DNA from: Nocardioides oleivorans
GTDB taxonomy: Bacteria; Actinomycetota; Actinomycetes; Propionibacteriales; Nocardioidaceae
Length of the DNA: 64,000 bases
Assembly: GCF_004137255.1 (NCBI RefSeq)
Contig: NZ_SDWT01000001.1
Location: 1,302,001 to 1,366,000, forward strand
Reading direction: 5' to 3'
This document shows, piece by piece, positions 7,465 to 16,423 of the stretch. Position 1 is the first letter of the stretch; every line of letters begins with the position of its first letter. The position numbers and the translations under genes are program-made. Below the pieces are notes generated by a model, which saw only the letters and a program-made list of their open reading frames with translations, was not told the DNA's origin and did not search any database.

Positions 7465-9309
7465 GTGGAACTCGCCCTGCTGCTCGTCTCGATGGCCGCG
7501 GTCGTCCTGGCCGCCACCGCCATCAGCGAACGCCTGCACGTCCCGGCACCACTCCTGCTGGTCGTGGTCGGTGCCGCGGCGTCGTACCTCCCCGGGCTCC
7601 CGACCATCCACCTCGAGTCCGAGGTCGTGCTGCTCGGCCTGCTGCCGCCGCTGCTCTACGCGGCCGCGATCCAGACCTCCCTGGTCGACTTCAACGCCAA
7701 CCGCGGCTCGATCCTGCGGCTCTCGGTGGTGCTGGTCATCGTCACCGCCCTGGCCGTCGGCGCGGTCGTGCAGTGGCTGGTGCCGGGCCTCGGCTGGGCC
7801 GCCGCGATCGCGATCGGCGCCGTCGTCGCACCGCCCGACGCGGTGGCAGCGACCGCGGTCGCCAAGCGGATCGGCCTGCCCCGTCGGGTCGTGACGATCC
7901 TCGAGGGCGAGTCGCTGCTCAACGACGCCACCGCACTGGTCGCGCTCCGCACCGCGATCGCGTTCCTCTCCGGCTCCGTGGCCGTGATGGACGTCGGCAT
8001 CGACTTCGTCCGCGCGGCCGGAGGCGGCGCGGTCGTCGGGTTCGCCTTCTTCTGGGTCGTGGCCAAGCTGCGCAGGCGGATCACCGACCCGCTGATGGAC
8101 ACCGGCATCTCGTTCCTCACCCCGTTCGCCTCCTACGTCGCGGCCGAGGAGATCCACGCCTCCGGGGTCATCGCGGTCGTCGTCGCCGGGCTGCTGCTCG
8201 GCCACAAGGCGCCGATCATCCAGACCGCCCAGTCGCGCATCACCGAGCGGATCACCTGGGGAACGGTCGCCTTCATGCTGGAGAACACGGTCTTCCTCCT
8301 CATCGGCCTCCAGCTCGACTGGATCCTCGAGGACGTCAGCGAGTCCTCGCTCGAGCCCGGCCGCATCGTGCTCGTCTGCGGCATGACGCTGCTGACCGTC
8401 GTCGTCGTACGCCTGGGGTGGGTGTTCTCGACCCTGCTCTTCCGGCGCTTCGGCGACAACCCGCTCCCGGCGTCGTGGACCTTCCTCGTCGGCTGGGCCG
8501 GGATGCGTGGCGTGGTCACCCTGGCCGCCGCATTCGTCATCCCCGAGGAGACCGAGCACCGCGAGCTGCTCCTGCTCATGGCGTTCACGGTCGTCGCCGG
8601 CACCCTCCTCATCCAGGGGCTGTCGCTGCCGCTGCTCACCCGCGTCCTCGGCGTACCGTCTCCCGACCCCGCCGAGGACGCGCTCGCCCGCGCCGCGCTG
8701 CTCCAGCAGGCCGCCGACGCCGGCTTCCACAAGCTCAAGGAGCTGGAGTACGACGACCAGCACGGGGTCGTCGACCAGATCCGCGCGCGCCTCGACCAGC
8801 GCACCTTCGCCGCCTGGGAGCAGCTCGCCACGGCGACGGGCGAGGAGACGCCGTCGGAGCTCTACGCCCGGATCCGCGGCGAGATGATCGACGCCGAGCG
8901 GGCCAAGGTGCTGCTGGTGCGGAGCAAGGGCAAGGCACCCTCCGACGTCGTGCGGCAGGTGCTCGGCATGCTCGACATCGAGGAGTCGATGCTCGACGCC
9001 GGCACGTCGGCCCGCGAGAGCGTGCGCACCGGGTCGCTCACCATCAACACCGGGCGCTCGTGCGACGACCTCGACACGCACCCGGCGATCGAGACCGTCG
9101 CCGACCCGGTCTGCCAGACCTGCCTCGACGACGGCACCCGCTGGGTCTCGCTGCGCCAGTGCCTGGAGTGCGGCCACGTCGGGTGCTGCGACTCCTCGAT
9201 CGGCCGGCACGCCACCGCCCACTTCCACGAGACCCTCCACCCGGTGATGCAGTCCGCCGAGCCGGACGAGTCGTGGCGCTGGTGCTTCGTGCACAACCTC
9301 ACCGGCTGA
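7465..9309 (+). CDS. CPA1-family Na+/H+ antiporter with C-terminal UBP-type zinc finger
   Basis: 614-residue fusion. Residues 1-400 form about 12 membrane helices of the NhaP/CPA1 class, with the ion-site motifs PPDAV (Asp125) and GESLLNDATALV (Asn153-Asp154). Residues 400-525 are a cytosolic helical region. Residues 533-613 are a UBP-type zinc finger with the Cys and His pattern CDDL, CQTCLDD, CLECGHVGCC, HATAHFHETLHPV. Exchanges Na+ (or K+) for H+; the zinc finger may be a regulatory or protein-binding module. CAGACT is 6 bases before GTG 7465, a leaderless start. Confidence 0.92.
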   Translation: MELALLLVSMAAVVLAATAISERLHVPAPLLLVVVGAAASYLPGLPTIHLESEVVLLGLLPPLLYAAAIQTSLVDFNANRGSILRLSVVLVIVTALAVGAVVQWLVPGLGWAAAIAIGAVVAPPDAVAATAVAKRIGLPRRVVTILEGESLLNDATALVALRTAIAFLSGSVAVMDVGIDFVRAAGGGAVVGFAFFWVVAKLRRRITDPLMDTGISFLTPFASYVAAEEIHASGVIAVVVAGLLLGHKAPIIQTAQSRITERITWGTVAFMLENTVFLLIGLQLDWILEDVSESSLEPGRIVLVCGMTLLTVVVVRLGWVFSTLLFRRFGDNPLPASWTFLVGWAGMRGVVTLAAAFVIPEETEHRELLLLMAFTVVAGTLLIQGLSLPLLTRVLGVPSPDPAEDALARAALLQQAADAGFHKLKELEYDDQHGVVDQIRARLDQRTFAAWEQLATATGEETPSELYARIRGEMIDAERAKVLLVRSKGKAPSDVVRQVLGMLDIEESMLDAGTSARESVRTGSLTINTGRSCDDLDTHPAIETVADPVCQTCLDDGTRWVSLRQCLECGHVGCCDSSIGRHATAHFHETLHPVMQSAEPDESWRWCFVHNLTG

Positions 9310-9350
9310 AGCCGAGGTCTCGTCGACGGTCCTCTCCCGGCTCCCTCGGG

Positions 9351-9420
9351 CTCGATATCCAGGGACGTCCTGGTAGGTCCAGGGCGGGTTCCACCCACCA
9401 CTTCGTCCCTAGATATCGAG
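9351..9420. repeat. Dispersed intergenic inverted-repeat element, copy 2
   Basis: Arms CTCGATATCCAGGGACG (9351-9367) and CGTCCCTAGATATCGAG (9404-9420), reverse complements with one mismatch. Interior contains GGTAGGT and CCACCCACCA as in the other copies. It separates the antiporter from the oxidoreductase gene and ends 24 bases before the latter's -10 box. Confidence 0.82.
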
Positions 9421-9455
9421 AGGTGGGGTGGGCGGTCCGGGGATAGGCTCGAAAG

Positions 9456-11117
9456 ATGGGCGCCCCCGCGATCGTCATCGCCTCTGCCAACCACGCCACC
9501 GAGCTCTCGGAGGCGTTCGCCCGCTACGAGCGGGAGTACGACGTCCGGCTGGTCGGCGACGAGGTCAGCGCGAAGGTGACCGCCAAGGAGCTGCTGGCCT
9601 CGGGCCACCAGGTCGCGCTGTTCGTGATCGACTCCGACCACGACCAGGACAAGCTCTACATGCTCATCGGCGGCACCCGGAAGGTCGTGCCGACCGCGCG
9701 GCGGCTGATCGTGTCGCACATCAGCCGCTTCCGGAAGGACAACGCCGACTTCCGCCACGCGGTGGCCGCGGGCAAGGTCGACGCGCTGCTGCTGATGCCG
9801 CAGGGGCCGCGCGACGAGGAGTTCCACGGCGCCGTCGGCGAGATGCTCAACGAGTGGAACGCGACCGTCGCGAGCCCGGTGATCGAGAACGTCCGGATCA
9901 TCACGCCCGAGAAGGACGCGCTCACCCGCGAGCTGCTCGACTACCTCGGCCGCGTCGGCATGCCGGCCGGCGTGCACCACCCCGACAGCGAGGTCGGCCG
10001 CGAGATCATGGCGCAGTGCCCCGAGGACGAGGGCCGCTGGCCGATCGTGAGCTCGCTCGCCGGCTGGTGCGGGCACTGCCCGAGCGTGCGTGCCCTCGCG
10101 AACCAGCTCTACGGCCGGCCCGACGACATCGACGTCGACGAGGTGGTCGACCTCGTCGTGGTGGGCGCGGGACCGGCGGGCCTCGCGGCCAGTGTGTACG
10201 CCTCGAGCGAGGGCCTCTCGACGGTCTGCCTCGAGGCCGAGGCGATCGGCGGCCAGGCGGGCACGAGCTCGATGATCCGCAACTACCTCGGCTTCCCGCG
10301 CGGCATCTCGGGCATGCGGCTCGCCCAGCGCGCCCGCGGCCAGGCCCTCCGCTTCGGCACCCGCTTCTTCACCGGCTGGCCGGCGACCGGGATCTCGCCG
10401 TGCGAGGACGGCGGGCACCACATCGTGCACACCGAGGGCGGTGACGTGCACGCCCGCACGGTCCTCGTCTCGACCGGCGTGAACTACCGCAGGCTCGGCG
10501 TCGACTCGATCGAGGAGCTCGTCGGCCGCGGCGTCTACTACGGTGCCGCGATGGCGGCCGCGCGCGAGCTCGCCGGCGACCACGTCGTGATCGTCGGTGG
10601 TGGCAACTCAGCCGGGCAGGCCGCGATCCACGCCGCCCGCTTCGCGAAGGAGGTCACCATCGTCGTGCGGCGGCCGGACCTGGCGGCCACCATGTCGTCG
10701 TACCTCATCGACGAGATCCAGTGGAACCCGCGGATCACCGTCCGCGGCTGCACGCGCGTCATCGACGGCGGACCCGACGACGTCGACCACCTCGCGTGGC
10801 TGACCTTCGAGGACGTCGACTCGGGCTCGCAGGAGCGCGTCGACGCGCGCGGGCTCTTCCTCCTGCTGGGCGCCGCTCCCGAGTGCAGCTGGCTGCCGGA
10901 CACGGTGCTCCGCGACGAGCGCGGCTTCGTGCTCACCGGTCGCGACATCCCGCGCGAGCGCTGGGTCGAGGACGTGCCTCCCGAGGACCTCGCCACGACC
11001 GTGCCGGGCATCTTCTGCGGCGGCGACATCCGCTCGGGCTCGATGAAGCGCGTGGCCTCCGCGACCGGTGAGGGTGCCTCGGTCGTGTCGTCGGTCCACA
11101 CCTGGCTCGGGCAGTAG
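9456..11117 (+). CDS. FAD-dependent oxidoreductase: receiver-like domain fused to thioredoxin-reductase-like domain
   Basis: 553 residues. Residues 1-130 resemble a degenerate response-regulator receiver (Asp59 in ALFVID at the phospho-site, but no acidic pair at the N terminus). Residues 180-225 are a short glutaredoxin-like linker that contains WCGHC (204-208). Residues 230-553 are a two-dinucleotide fold like thioredoxin reductase: FAD motif GAGPAG (237-242), NADPH motif GGGNSAG (381-387), and GIFCGGDIRSG. The redox CxxC of true thioredoxin reductase is replaced by YYGAAMAAA. TAGGCT is 6 bases before ATG 9456. Probably an NADPH-dependent flavoprotein reductase with an unknown acceptor. Confidence 0.85.
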   Translation: MGAPAIVIASANHATELSEAFARYEREYDVRLVGDEVSAKVTAKELLASGHQVALFVIDSDHDQDKLYMLIGGTRKVVPTARRLIVSHISRFRKDNADFRHAVAAGKVDALLLMPQGPRDEEFHGAVGEMLNEWNATVASPVIENVRIITPEKDALTRELLDYLGRVGMPAGVHHPDSEVGREIMAQCPEDEGRWPIVSSLAGWCGHCPSVRALANQLYGRPDDIDVDEVVDLVVVGAGPAGLAASVYASSEGLSTVCLEAEAIGGQAGTSSMIRNYLGFPRGISGMRLAQRARGQALRFGTRFFTGWPATGISPCEDGGHHIVHTEGGDVHARTVLVSTGVNYRRLGVDSIEELVGRGVYYGAAMAAARELAGDHVVIVGGGNSAGQAAIHAARFAKEVTIVVRRPDLAATMSSYLIDEIQWNPRITVRGCTRVIDGGPDDVDHLAWLTFEDVDSGSQERVDARGLFLLLGAAPECSWLPDTVLRDERGFVLTGRDIPRERWVEDVPPEDLATTVPGIFCGGDIRSGSMKRVASATGEGASVVSSVHTWLGQ

Positions 11118-11129
11118 CCCGGGCGGCCC

Positions 11130-11507
11130 CTAGAGCTGGACCAGCAGGAAGACGACCGCGAGCGCGGGGAGGAGCCCCTGCGTGATCGCCGCGCGGGCCA
11201 TCGTCCGGTCGTGGGTGACGAGCACGAGCGCGGCGCCGAGCATCGAGCCGGTGCCCGCGAGCGCGAGGGCGGTGCCGGTGCCGTGGTCGTCGCCGATCAG
11301 CACCAGGCCGACGGCGGTGATGACGGCGAGGAACAGGTTGTAGAAGCCCTGGTTGTAGGCCATCGGCGCGGTGACCGCGGCATCGGACTCGGACGTGCCG
11401 AAGGTCTTGCGGGTCGCGGGCTCGGTCCAGCGGAAGGACTCCAGCACCCAGATGTAGACGTGGAGCAGCGCGGCGAGGGCCGCGAAGACCACAGCGAGGA
11501 TCGTCAT
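11130..11507 (-). CDS. DUF1304 family membrane protein
   Basis: 125 residues with four hydrophobic helices; the conserved opening LLHVYIWVLESFRW and PMAYNQGFYNLFLA are characteristic of DUF1304 (small membrane proteins of unknown function). TAGGCT is 6 bases before ATG 11507 on the minus strand. It converges on the preceding oxidoreductase gene with a 12-base gap. Confidence 0.88.
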   Translation of the reverse strand: MTILAVVFAALAALLHVYIWVLESFRWTEPATRKTFGTSESDAAVTAPMAYNQGFYNLFLAVITAVGLVLIGDDHGTGTALALAGTGSMLGAALVLVTHDRTMARAAITQGLLPALAVVFLLVQL

Positions 11508-11612
11508 GGGCGGAGCCTAGGGGCGTTCACCCCTTCGTGGGTGGTACGACGTCACGCGTGGGCGCAGAGTCGAGCGAGCGACCACCTGGCCGCGAGGATC
11601 GAGGAGGTCCCC

Positions 11613-11822
11613 ATGGGACGACTGATCGGCATCCTGCTCGTCGTCTGGCTCGTGATCGGCGCCTTCGCCGCCTACCAGCGCGGCTACTTCGAGGACGGCG
11701 ACAAGAACTGCTCCGAGACCAGCGACATCGTGCTCAACATCGTCGCCGGACCGCTCAACTACACCGGCATCAACCCCAAGACGGACTGCTCGGACATCAA
11801 CGTCCCGGAGCCGTCGAAGTAG
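11613..11822 (+). CDS. Small membrane-anchored hypothetical protein (69 aa)
   Basis: N-terminal helix LIGILLVVWLVIGAFAAYQR (4-23) and a short exported-looking tail with two cysteines (Cys33 and Cys59) that could form a disulfide. GAGGAGG ribosome site 5 bases before ATG 11613. Similar short proteins are common in actinobacteria; function unknown. Confidence 0.75.
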   Translation: MGRLIGILLVVWLVIGAFAAYQRGYFEDGDKNCSETSDIVLNIVAGPLNYTGINPKTDCSDINVPEPSK

Positions 11823-11828
11823 CCGACC

Positions 11829-12053
11829 TCAACGCCCGCGGTTGCGGGGGTGGTCCTTGGCCGTCCGCTCGTTGCCGCGACGGTAGTTGCCGGTGACCCG
11901 CGCCATCAGCTCCTGCTCGTCGTCGCCGTCCTCGACGTCGGCGAGGAAGCGCGCGGCGGCGTTGCCGCGCAGCACCGTGGCGCGCTTGCCGTGGTGGGTG
12001 ACGACGACCTCGCCGCCACGCACGTCGTAGTCGAATCCCTCGGGTGCAGGCAC
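11829..12053 (-). CDS. Small conserved hypothetical protein (74 aa)
   Basis: Soluble, charged; FDYDVRGGEVVVTHHGKRATVLRG reads as a short beta-sheet unit, followed by an acidic helix with VEDGDDEQELMARVTG. GTG 12053 is supported by TACGGT 6 bases upstream on the minus strand. Divergent from the broken metallo-hydrolase gene, and the two -10 boxes lie 10 bases apart. No function recognised. Confidence 0.7.
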   Translation of the reverse strand: MPAPEGFDYDVRGGEVVVTHHGKRATVLRGNAAARFLADVEDGDDEQELMARVTGNYRRGNERTAKDHPRNRGR

Positions 12054-12088
12054 CCCGGCACCGTACGACGATCCGTAGGCTGGCCGCC

Positions 12089-13025
12089 ATGCGATTCAAG
12101 CTCGGCAGACCCGACCTGTCGCGCTACGCCGACCGGTTCGACGTACCCGGCTCCTCCGGAGGGCTCGCGGTGACGTTCCTCGGTGTGTCCAGCCTGCTCG
12201 TCGACGACGGCGAGAGCGCCGTGATGACCGACGGCTTCTTCTCCCGGCCCGCGCTCCCGTCGGTGCTGCTGCGGCGCATCGAGCCGGACGCGTTGCGGAT
12301 CGAGGCCGCGCTGGCGCGGCTCGGCCTCGGTCGCGACGGCCGCGGCCTCGACGCGGTCGCGCCGGTGCACACCCACTTCGACCACGTCATGGACTCGGCG
12401 GTCGTGGCCGCACGGACCGGCGCGGTGCTCGTGGGTGGCGAGTCCAGCGCCAACGTCGGGCGGGGGCGCCGGCCTCGAAGCGGACCGCATCTCCGTCGTC
12501 GTGCCGGGCGAGCCGCAGGCGTTCGGCGCCTTCACGCTCACCCACCTCGAGTCGACGCACTGCCCGCCCGACCGCTTCCCCGGGACCATCGACGCCCCGG
12601 TCGTGCCACCCGTGCGGACGGCTGCCTACCGGTGCGGCGAGGCGTGGTCGATCCTCGTCGAGCACAGCAGTGGGCGCACGGCCCTGCTGCAGGGCAGTGC
12701 CGGGTACGTCGACGGCGCGCTCGCCGGTCGCAGCGCCGAGGTCGTCTACCTCGGCGTCGGCCAGCTCGGGGTGATGGACGAGGACTACATCCGGTCCTAC
12801 TGGGCGCAGACCGTCGAGGCCGTCGGCGCGCAGCGGGTGGTGCTGACGCACTGGGACGACTTCTTCCGGGGGCTCGACGCCCCGCTGCGCGCACTGCCGT
12901 ACGCCGGCGACGACCTCGACGTGACGATGCGCGTCCTCACCGGGCTGGCGCGCGACCAGGGGGTCGCCCTCCACCTGCCGACGCTATGGCGGCGAGAGGA
13001 CCCCTGGTCGGGCCTGGCGGGCTAG
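12089..13025 (+). pseudogene. MBL-fold metallohydrolase, interrupted by +1 frameshift at 12462-12466
   Basis: The first part (MRFKLGRPDLSRYADRF) includes the metallo-beta-lactamase metal motif HTHFDH and runs in one frame to GESSANVGRG; the rest (GAGLEADRISVVVPGEP through HLPTLWRRE) continues in another frame. Removing one G from the run of five at 12462-12466 restores a continuous 311-residue protein, and the interval is 3n+1 bases long. Either a recent loss-of-function change or an assembly error in a homopolymer. Family members are zinc hydrolases (for example lactonases). TAGGCT (12076-12081) precedes ATG 12089 by 7 bases. Confidence 0.85.
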
Positions 13026-13600
13026 AGCCAGGTCGGCTTCCAGTCGTCGGGCGGGTCCTCGCCGACGCGGCCGTCGACCGCCTCGCGGAGCAGGTCGGCG
13101 TGGCCGGTGTGGCGGCCGTACTCCTCGAGCATGTCGAAGAGCAGCCGACGCAGCCGCGGGTGGTTGCCGTTGCCGTCGTCGACGTGGGCCACCAGGTCGA
13201 GCCCGCCCTCGGCGAGCGCGGACGCGACGCGCTCGTCGGCGCGCAGGACCGCCTCGTCGTAGGCGGCGTACAGCTCGTCGGGTGCCATCTCGTCGGCGCG
13301 GGCGAACTCCCAGTCGTTGGAGCCGTCGTGGCCCATCGACGTCCACGGCTCGTCGACCCGCTCGCCGCGGAGCTTGGTGAGGAACACGTAGTCCTCGGAG
13401 GCCGCGAGGTGGAGCAGCAGGCCGCCGAGCGACAGGCTCGACGGGGACAGCCGTTGCCGCAGCCCGGCCTCGTCGAGGTCGTCGGCCTTCCAGCGGAAGG
13501 TGGCGCGCAGCCGTCCGAGGGCGCCGAGGAGGTGCTCGACCTCGGTGCCGGCCAGCGGCGGCTCCCACGGCGGGGGGACCCAGATGTCGTCATCGCTCAT
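13022..13600 (-). CDS. DinB/DUF664 family protein
   Basis: 192 residues of the DinB four-helix fold, with LGGLLLHLAASEDYVF and the metal-site helix EEYGRHTGHADLLRE. In actinobacteria this group includes mycothiol-dependent S-transferases; activity here is inferred. TAGCGT is 7 bases before ATG 13600 on the minus strand. Its stop overlaps the stop of the convergent MBL gene (13022-13025). Confidence 0.87.
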   Translation of the reverse strand: MSDDDIWVPPPWEPPLAGTEVEHLLGALGRLRATFRWKADDLDEAGLRQRLSPSSLSLGGLLLHLAASEDYVFLTKLRGERVDEPWTSMGHDGSNDWEFARADEMAPDELYAAYDEAVLRADERVASALAEGGLDLVAHVDDGNGNHPRLRRLLFDMLEEYGRHTGHADLLREAVDGRVGEDPPDDWKPTWL

Positions 13601-13696
13601 GGCTCGGACGCTAGCGCTCGTTCCGGACGATCGGGGGCCGGAAGGCGCCGCCGATCGGGTCTGGACAGCGCGCCGCGCCGGGAGGAGGGTGGCCGG

Positions 13697-14770
13697 ATGC
13701 GACGACTCGGACTCTCCCTCATCCCCGCCCTGGTGCTCGCCCTCACCCTGCCGACGGCAGCCGGCGCCCGCACCGACAAGCCGAAGGGTCCGGACCCCTT
13801 CGAGGACTGGACCGAGACGGTCCTCGACGCCGACCAGAACTTCCGCGGCCTCGAGGCGGTGAGCGCCACCGAGGCGTGGGTCACCGGCGAGAGCCTCACC
13901 GACGACGGCCCGGCCCGCGTCTTCCGCACCACGGACGGCGGCGGCACGTGGACCGACGTGAGCCCGGCGGACACCGAGGGCCTGTCGTTCCGCGACGTCG
14001 AGGTGCACGGCAAGGCCGCGCACGTGCTGGCGATCGGTCCCGGCGAGGCGTCGCGGATCTATCGCTCGACCGACGGTGGGGCGACCTGGACCGAGGCCTT
14101 CCGCAACCCGGACAAGAAGGCGTTCTACGACTGCATGGCCTTCTACGGCAGCGGCAAGCGCGGGCTGGTGGTGAGCGACCCGGTCGGCGGCAAGCTGCGG
14201 ATCCTGTCCACCGACGACCGCGGCGAGAGCTGGAAGGTGCTGCCCAGCAAGGGCATGCCGGCCACGGCCGACGAGTTCGGCTTCGCCGCCAGCGGCGACT
14301 GCCTGGTCACGGTCGGCAAGGCGGCCTTCATCATCACCGGCGGCGCGCAGTCGCGGGTCCTGCGCTCCGACGACCGCGGGTTGACGTGGAAGGCCACCGA
14401 GTCGGGGATCCCGGCGGGCGAGTCGGCCGGCGGCTTCGCCGGAGCGTTCGCCACCCCGCGCAACGGCATCGTCGTCGGCGGCGACTTCGCCGACGCGGAC
14501 GACACGGCCGACACCACGGCGTACACCCGCAACGGCCGCACCTGGACCTCCGGCGGCGACCTGCGGCACATCGGCGAGGACGTCACCTACCTGCGGGGCT
14601 GGAGGTACGCCGTCGCGACCGGCGACTACGACGGCTCGGCCGGCACCAGCACGACCTCCGACGGCGGGCGCACCTGGACGCGCGTGTCGAAGAAGGGCTA
14701 CCACGTCGTCGACTGCGTCGGGAAGGTCTGCTGGGCGGCCGGCAGCACGGGCCGCGTGGGCCACAGCTGA
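13697..14770 (+). CDS. Secreted beta-propeller (sialidase/YCF48-like repeat) protein
   Basis: 357 residues: signal peptide LSLIPALVLALTLPTAAGAR, then a propeller with repeated Asp-box-like turns (TTDGGGTWTD, STDGGATWTE, STDDRGESWK, RSDDRGLTWK, TSDGGRTWTR). Such WD40-like folds occur in extracellular oxidoreductase-like proteins of unknown role. GGAGGAGGG ribosome site upstream of ATG 13697. No catalytic sialidase arginine triad could be identified. Confidence 0.8.
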   Translation: MRRLGLSLIPALVLALTLPTAAGARTDKPKGPDPFEDWTETVLDADQNFRGLEAVSATEAWVTGESLTDDGPARVFRTTDGGGTWTDVSPADTEGLSFRDVEVHGKAAHVLAIGPGEASRIYRSTDGGATWTEAFRNPDKKAFYDCMAFYGSGKRGLVVSDPVGGKLRILSTDDRGESWKVLPSKGMPATADEFGFAASGDCLVTVGKAAFIITGGAQSRVLRSDDRGLTWKATESGIPAGESAGGFAGAFATPRNGIVVGGDFADADDTADTTAYTRNGRTWTSGGDLRHIGEDVTYLRGWRYAVATGDYDGSAGTSTTSDGGRTWTRVSKKGYHVVDCVGKVCWAAGSTGRVGHS

Positions 14771-14806
14771 GCCATCCGTGGCGAGGGCCCGCACCGAACC
14801 ACGGGT

Positions 14807-15052
14807 GTGAGCCGGCCCGACACCACGCCTGACGCGATGTTCGCGAGCCGCAGCGTGCCCCGGCACCTCGTCCGGGGCGCGCTCGGCCTGCCGATGATGG
14901 TCGCGGCGTTCGCGCTCGTGCCGTGGCTCGGGCCGCTCGCGCTGCTGCTCGTCGTGCCCGCGGCCGTGCTGCTCCGCGGCTGCCCGACGTGCTGGGCGCT
15001 CGGGCTCGCCCAGACCTGCGCGATCCGGGACGCGGCGGTCCGGCGGGACTGA
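14807..15052 (+). CDS. Small membrane protein with C-P-T-C motif (81 aa)
   Basis: Central hydrophobic region (residues 28-56, one or two helices) followed by RGCPTCWALGLAQTC. The Cys-x-x-Cys after the helices recurs in short actinobacterial membrane proteins and may bind metal or undergo oxidation; unproven. GTG start 14807 is the likeliest, without a clear ribosome site. Confidence 0.6.
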   Translation: MSRPDTTPDAMFASRSVPRHLVRGALGLPMMVAAFALVPWLGPLALLLVVPAAVLLRGCPTCWALGLAQTCAIRDAAVRRD

Positions 15053-15054
15053 CG

Positions 15055-15348
15055 TCAGCCCACGGGCTGGAGCGGGTGGATCGCCACCTCTCCGCTCAGC
15101 GCGCCCTCGGCCGCGCCGAACGCCGCCGCCACGTGCGGCGTCGCCATGTGGGCGTCGAGCGCCGCCGGGTCGGTCCACCGCTCGACGGTAATGAACGTGC
15201 CCGGGGTGCTGCCTGACTCGAAGAGGTCGTAGGCCAGGCAGCCCTCCTCCTCGCGGGTCGCGGCGGCGAGCGTCAGCAACGCCTCCCGGACCTGGTCGGC
15301 CGCCTCGGGCTCGGCGGGGATGGTGGCGACGACCTGGAGCTCGCTCAT
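15055..15348 (-). CDS. Antibiotic biosynthesis monooxygenase (YgiN-like) family protein
   Basis: 97-residue dimeric alpha/beta-barrel of the ABM fold: LQVVATIPAEPEAADQVREA, CLAYDLFES, FITVERWTDPAALDAHM. Relatives are cofactor-free quinol or anthrone monooxygenases. It converges with the small gene at 14807 (2-base gap). Exact substrate unknown. Confidence 0.85.
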   Translation of the reverse strand: MSELQVVATIPAEPEAADQVREALLTLAAATREEEGCLAYDLFESGSTPGTFITVERWTDPAALDAHMATPHVAAAFGAAEGALSGEVAIHPLQPVG

Positions 15349-15448
15349 GGGGTTGCCTGTCAGGAGGAGGGGTGGGGCGTGGATCCCCAGTGTGCGCCCG
15401 CGCCTGTGGAAGTGGGAATGCCTCGTGCGAGACGCGCAGTCGCCTCGC

Positions 15449-16387
15449 TCAGCCCCGGAAGGGGATCCGCGAGCGGACGACGGGCACGTCGCCGTAGCCG
15501 TGCTCGGCCATCAGGTCGAGGAGCGAGCCGACCGCGGCCGTGCCGTGGGGCGACGGCGACATCGCGACCGCCCGGATCGGGAGTCGACTGGCGTCGGTGC
15601 GGACGGGTGCGCCGTCGCCACCGGTCAGGCAGAGGTAGGGAGCCAGGCCGTAGGGCGTCGCCCGGTAGCGCACCAGCCCCGTCGGCAGCGCTCCGTCGTG
15701 CGGTCCGCGGTAGAGCACCGTGCTGTGCCGGGTCTCGCGCTCGTCGGTGAAGCCCTCGTGCTTGATCAGCAGCAGGGCCTGCTCCATGTCGTCGAGCAGG
15801 TCGGCCGCATCGGTCATCACCTCGGCGCGGGTCGCGCCGGTGGAGGCCAGGTCGATCGCCCGCGCCACCTCGTCGGGGAGGTCGTCGAACACGGCGTCGA
15901 CGAGCGCAGCCTGGTCCTCCGCGGAGTAGCGGACGGGCGCCCATGCGCGGTGTCGTACGCCGACCTCGCCGGTGTCGGCGGACGCAGCGAGAACGGCGAG
16001 GGGCGAGTCGGGGTGGAGCCCGATGGCGTACGACTCCTGGCCGCCACGCGTGCCGCCGTAGTTGCGCCACATCGCGAGCAGGTCCCAGCCACCGGCCGCG
16101 GAGAGGACGAAGAACAGGCTCGGCGAGATCTCGTGGTCGCGTCCGCCCTGCTCGATGAGGGCGGCGGCGTCGCGGAAGAAGTCGTCGCCGTCGGCCGCCC
16201 GGCGGGTGAGCTCGGCCTGGAGCAGCTCGACGGCCAGCGCGACCTCGCCGGCGTCGTTGAGGAACTGCGCGGACGTCGCCCACAGCGTGTGGCTCGACAG
16301 GATCGCGATCAACCCGGTGGCGTTGGTGTAGTGCCACACGAGGCCGTCCGGCGGCGCGTCGACCTGCAGCGGTGGCCGAAGTCCCAT
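15449..16387 (-). CDS. DUF2971 domain protein
   Basis: 312 residues. The opening VWHYTNATGLIAILSSHTLW and ATSAQFLND is the hallmark of DUF2971, a family of unknown function found in scattered accessory locations. LFFVLSAAGGWDLLAMWRNY is the second conserved block. TAGTCT is 6 bases before ATG 16387 on the minus strand. No partner gene of a known defence module is adjacent. Confidence 0.8.
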   Translation of the reverse strand: MGLRPPLQVDAPPDGLVWHYTNATGLIAILSSHTLWATSAQFLNDAGEVALAVELLQAELTRRAADGDDFFRDAAALIEQGGRDHEISPSLFFVLSAAGGWDLLAMWRNYGGTRGGQESYAIGLHPDSPLAVLAASADTGEVGVRHRAWAPVRYSAEDQAALVDAVFDDLPDEVARAIDLASTGATRAEVMTDAADLLDDMEQALLLIKHEGFTDERETRHSTVLYRGPHDGALPTGLVRYRATPYGLAPYLCLTGGDGAPVRTDASRLPIRAVAMSPSPHGTAAVGSLLDLMAEHGYGDVPVVRSRIPFRG

Positions 16388-16423
16388 GGCCCGAGACTAT
16401 TCCGTGCTGGCTACGCTCGCCGG

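Noticed and set aside
7390..9294. 634-codon open frame on the minus strand opposite the antiporter
   Set aside because: A shadow frame produced by third-position GC bias; it has low-complexity composition, no domain and no start signal, while the plus-strand antiporter has full family motifs.
15449..16387. DUF2971 gene as part of a phage-defence island
   Set aside because: No nuclease, toxin or other defence gene is adjacent and composition matches its neighbours.
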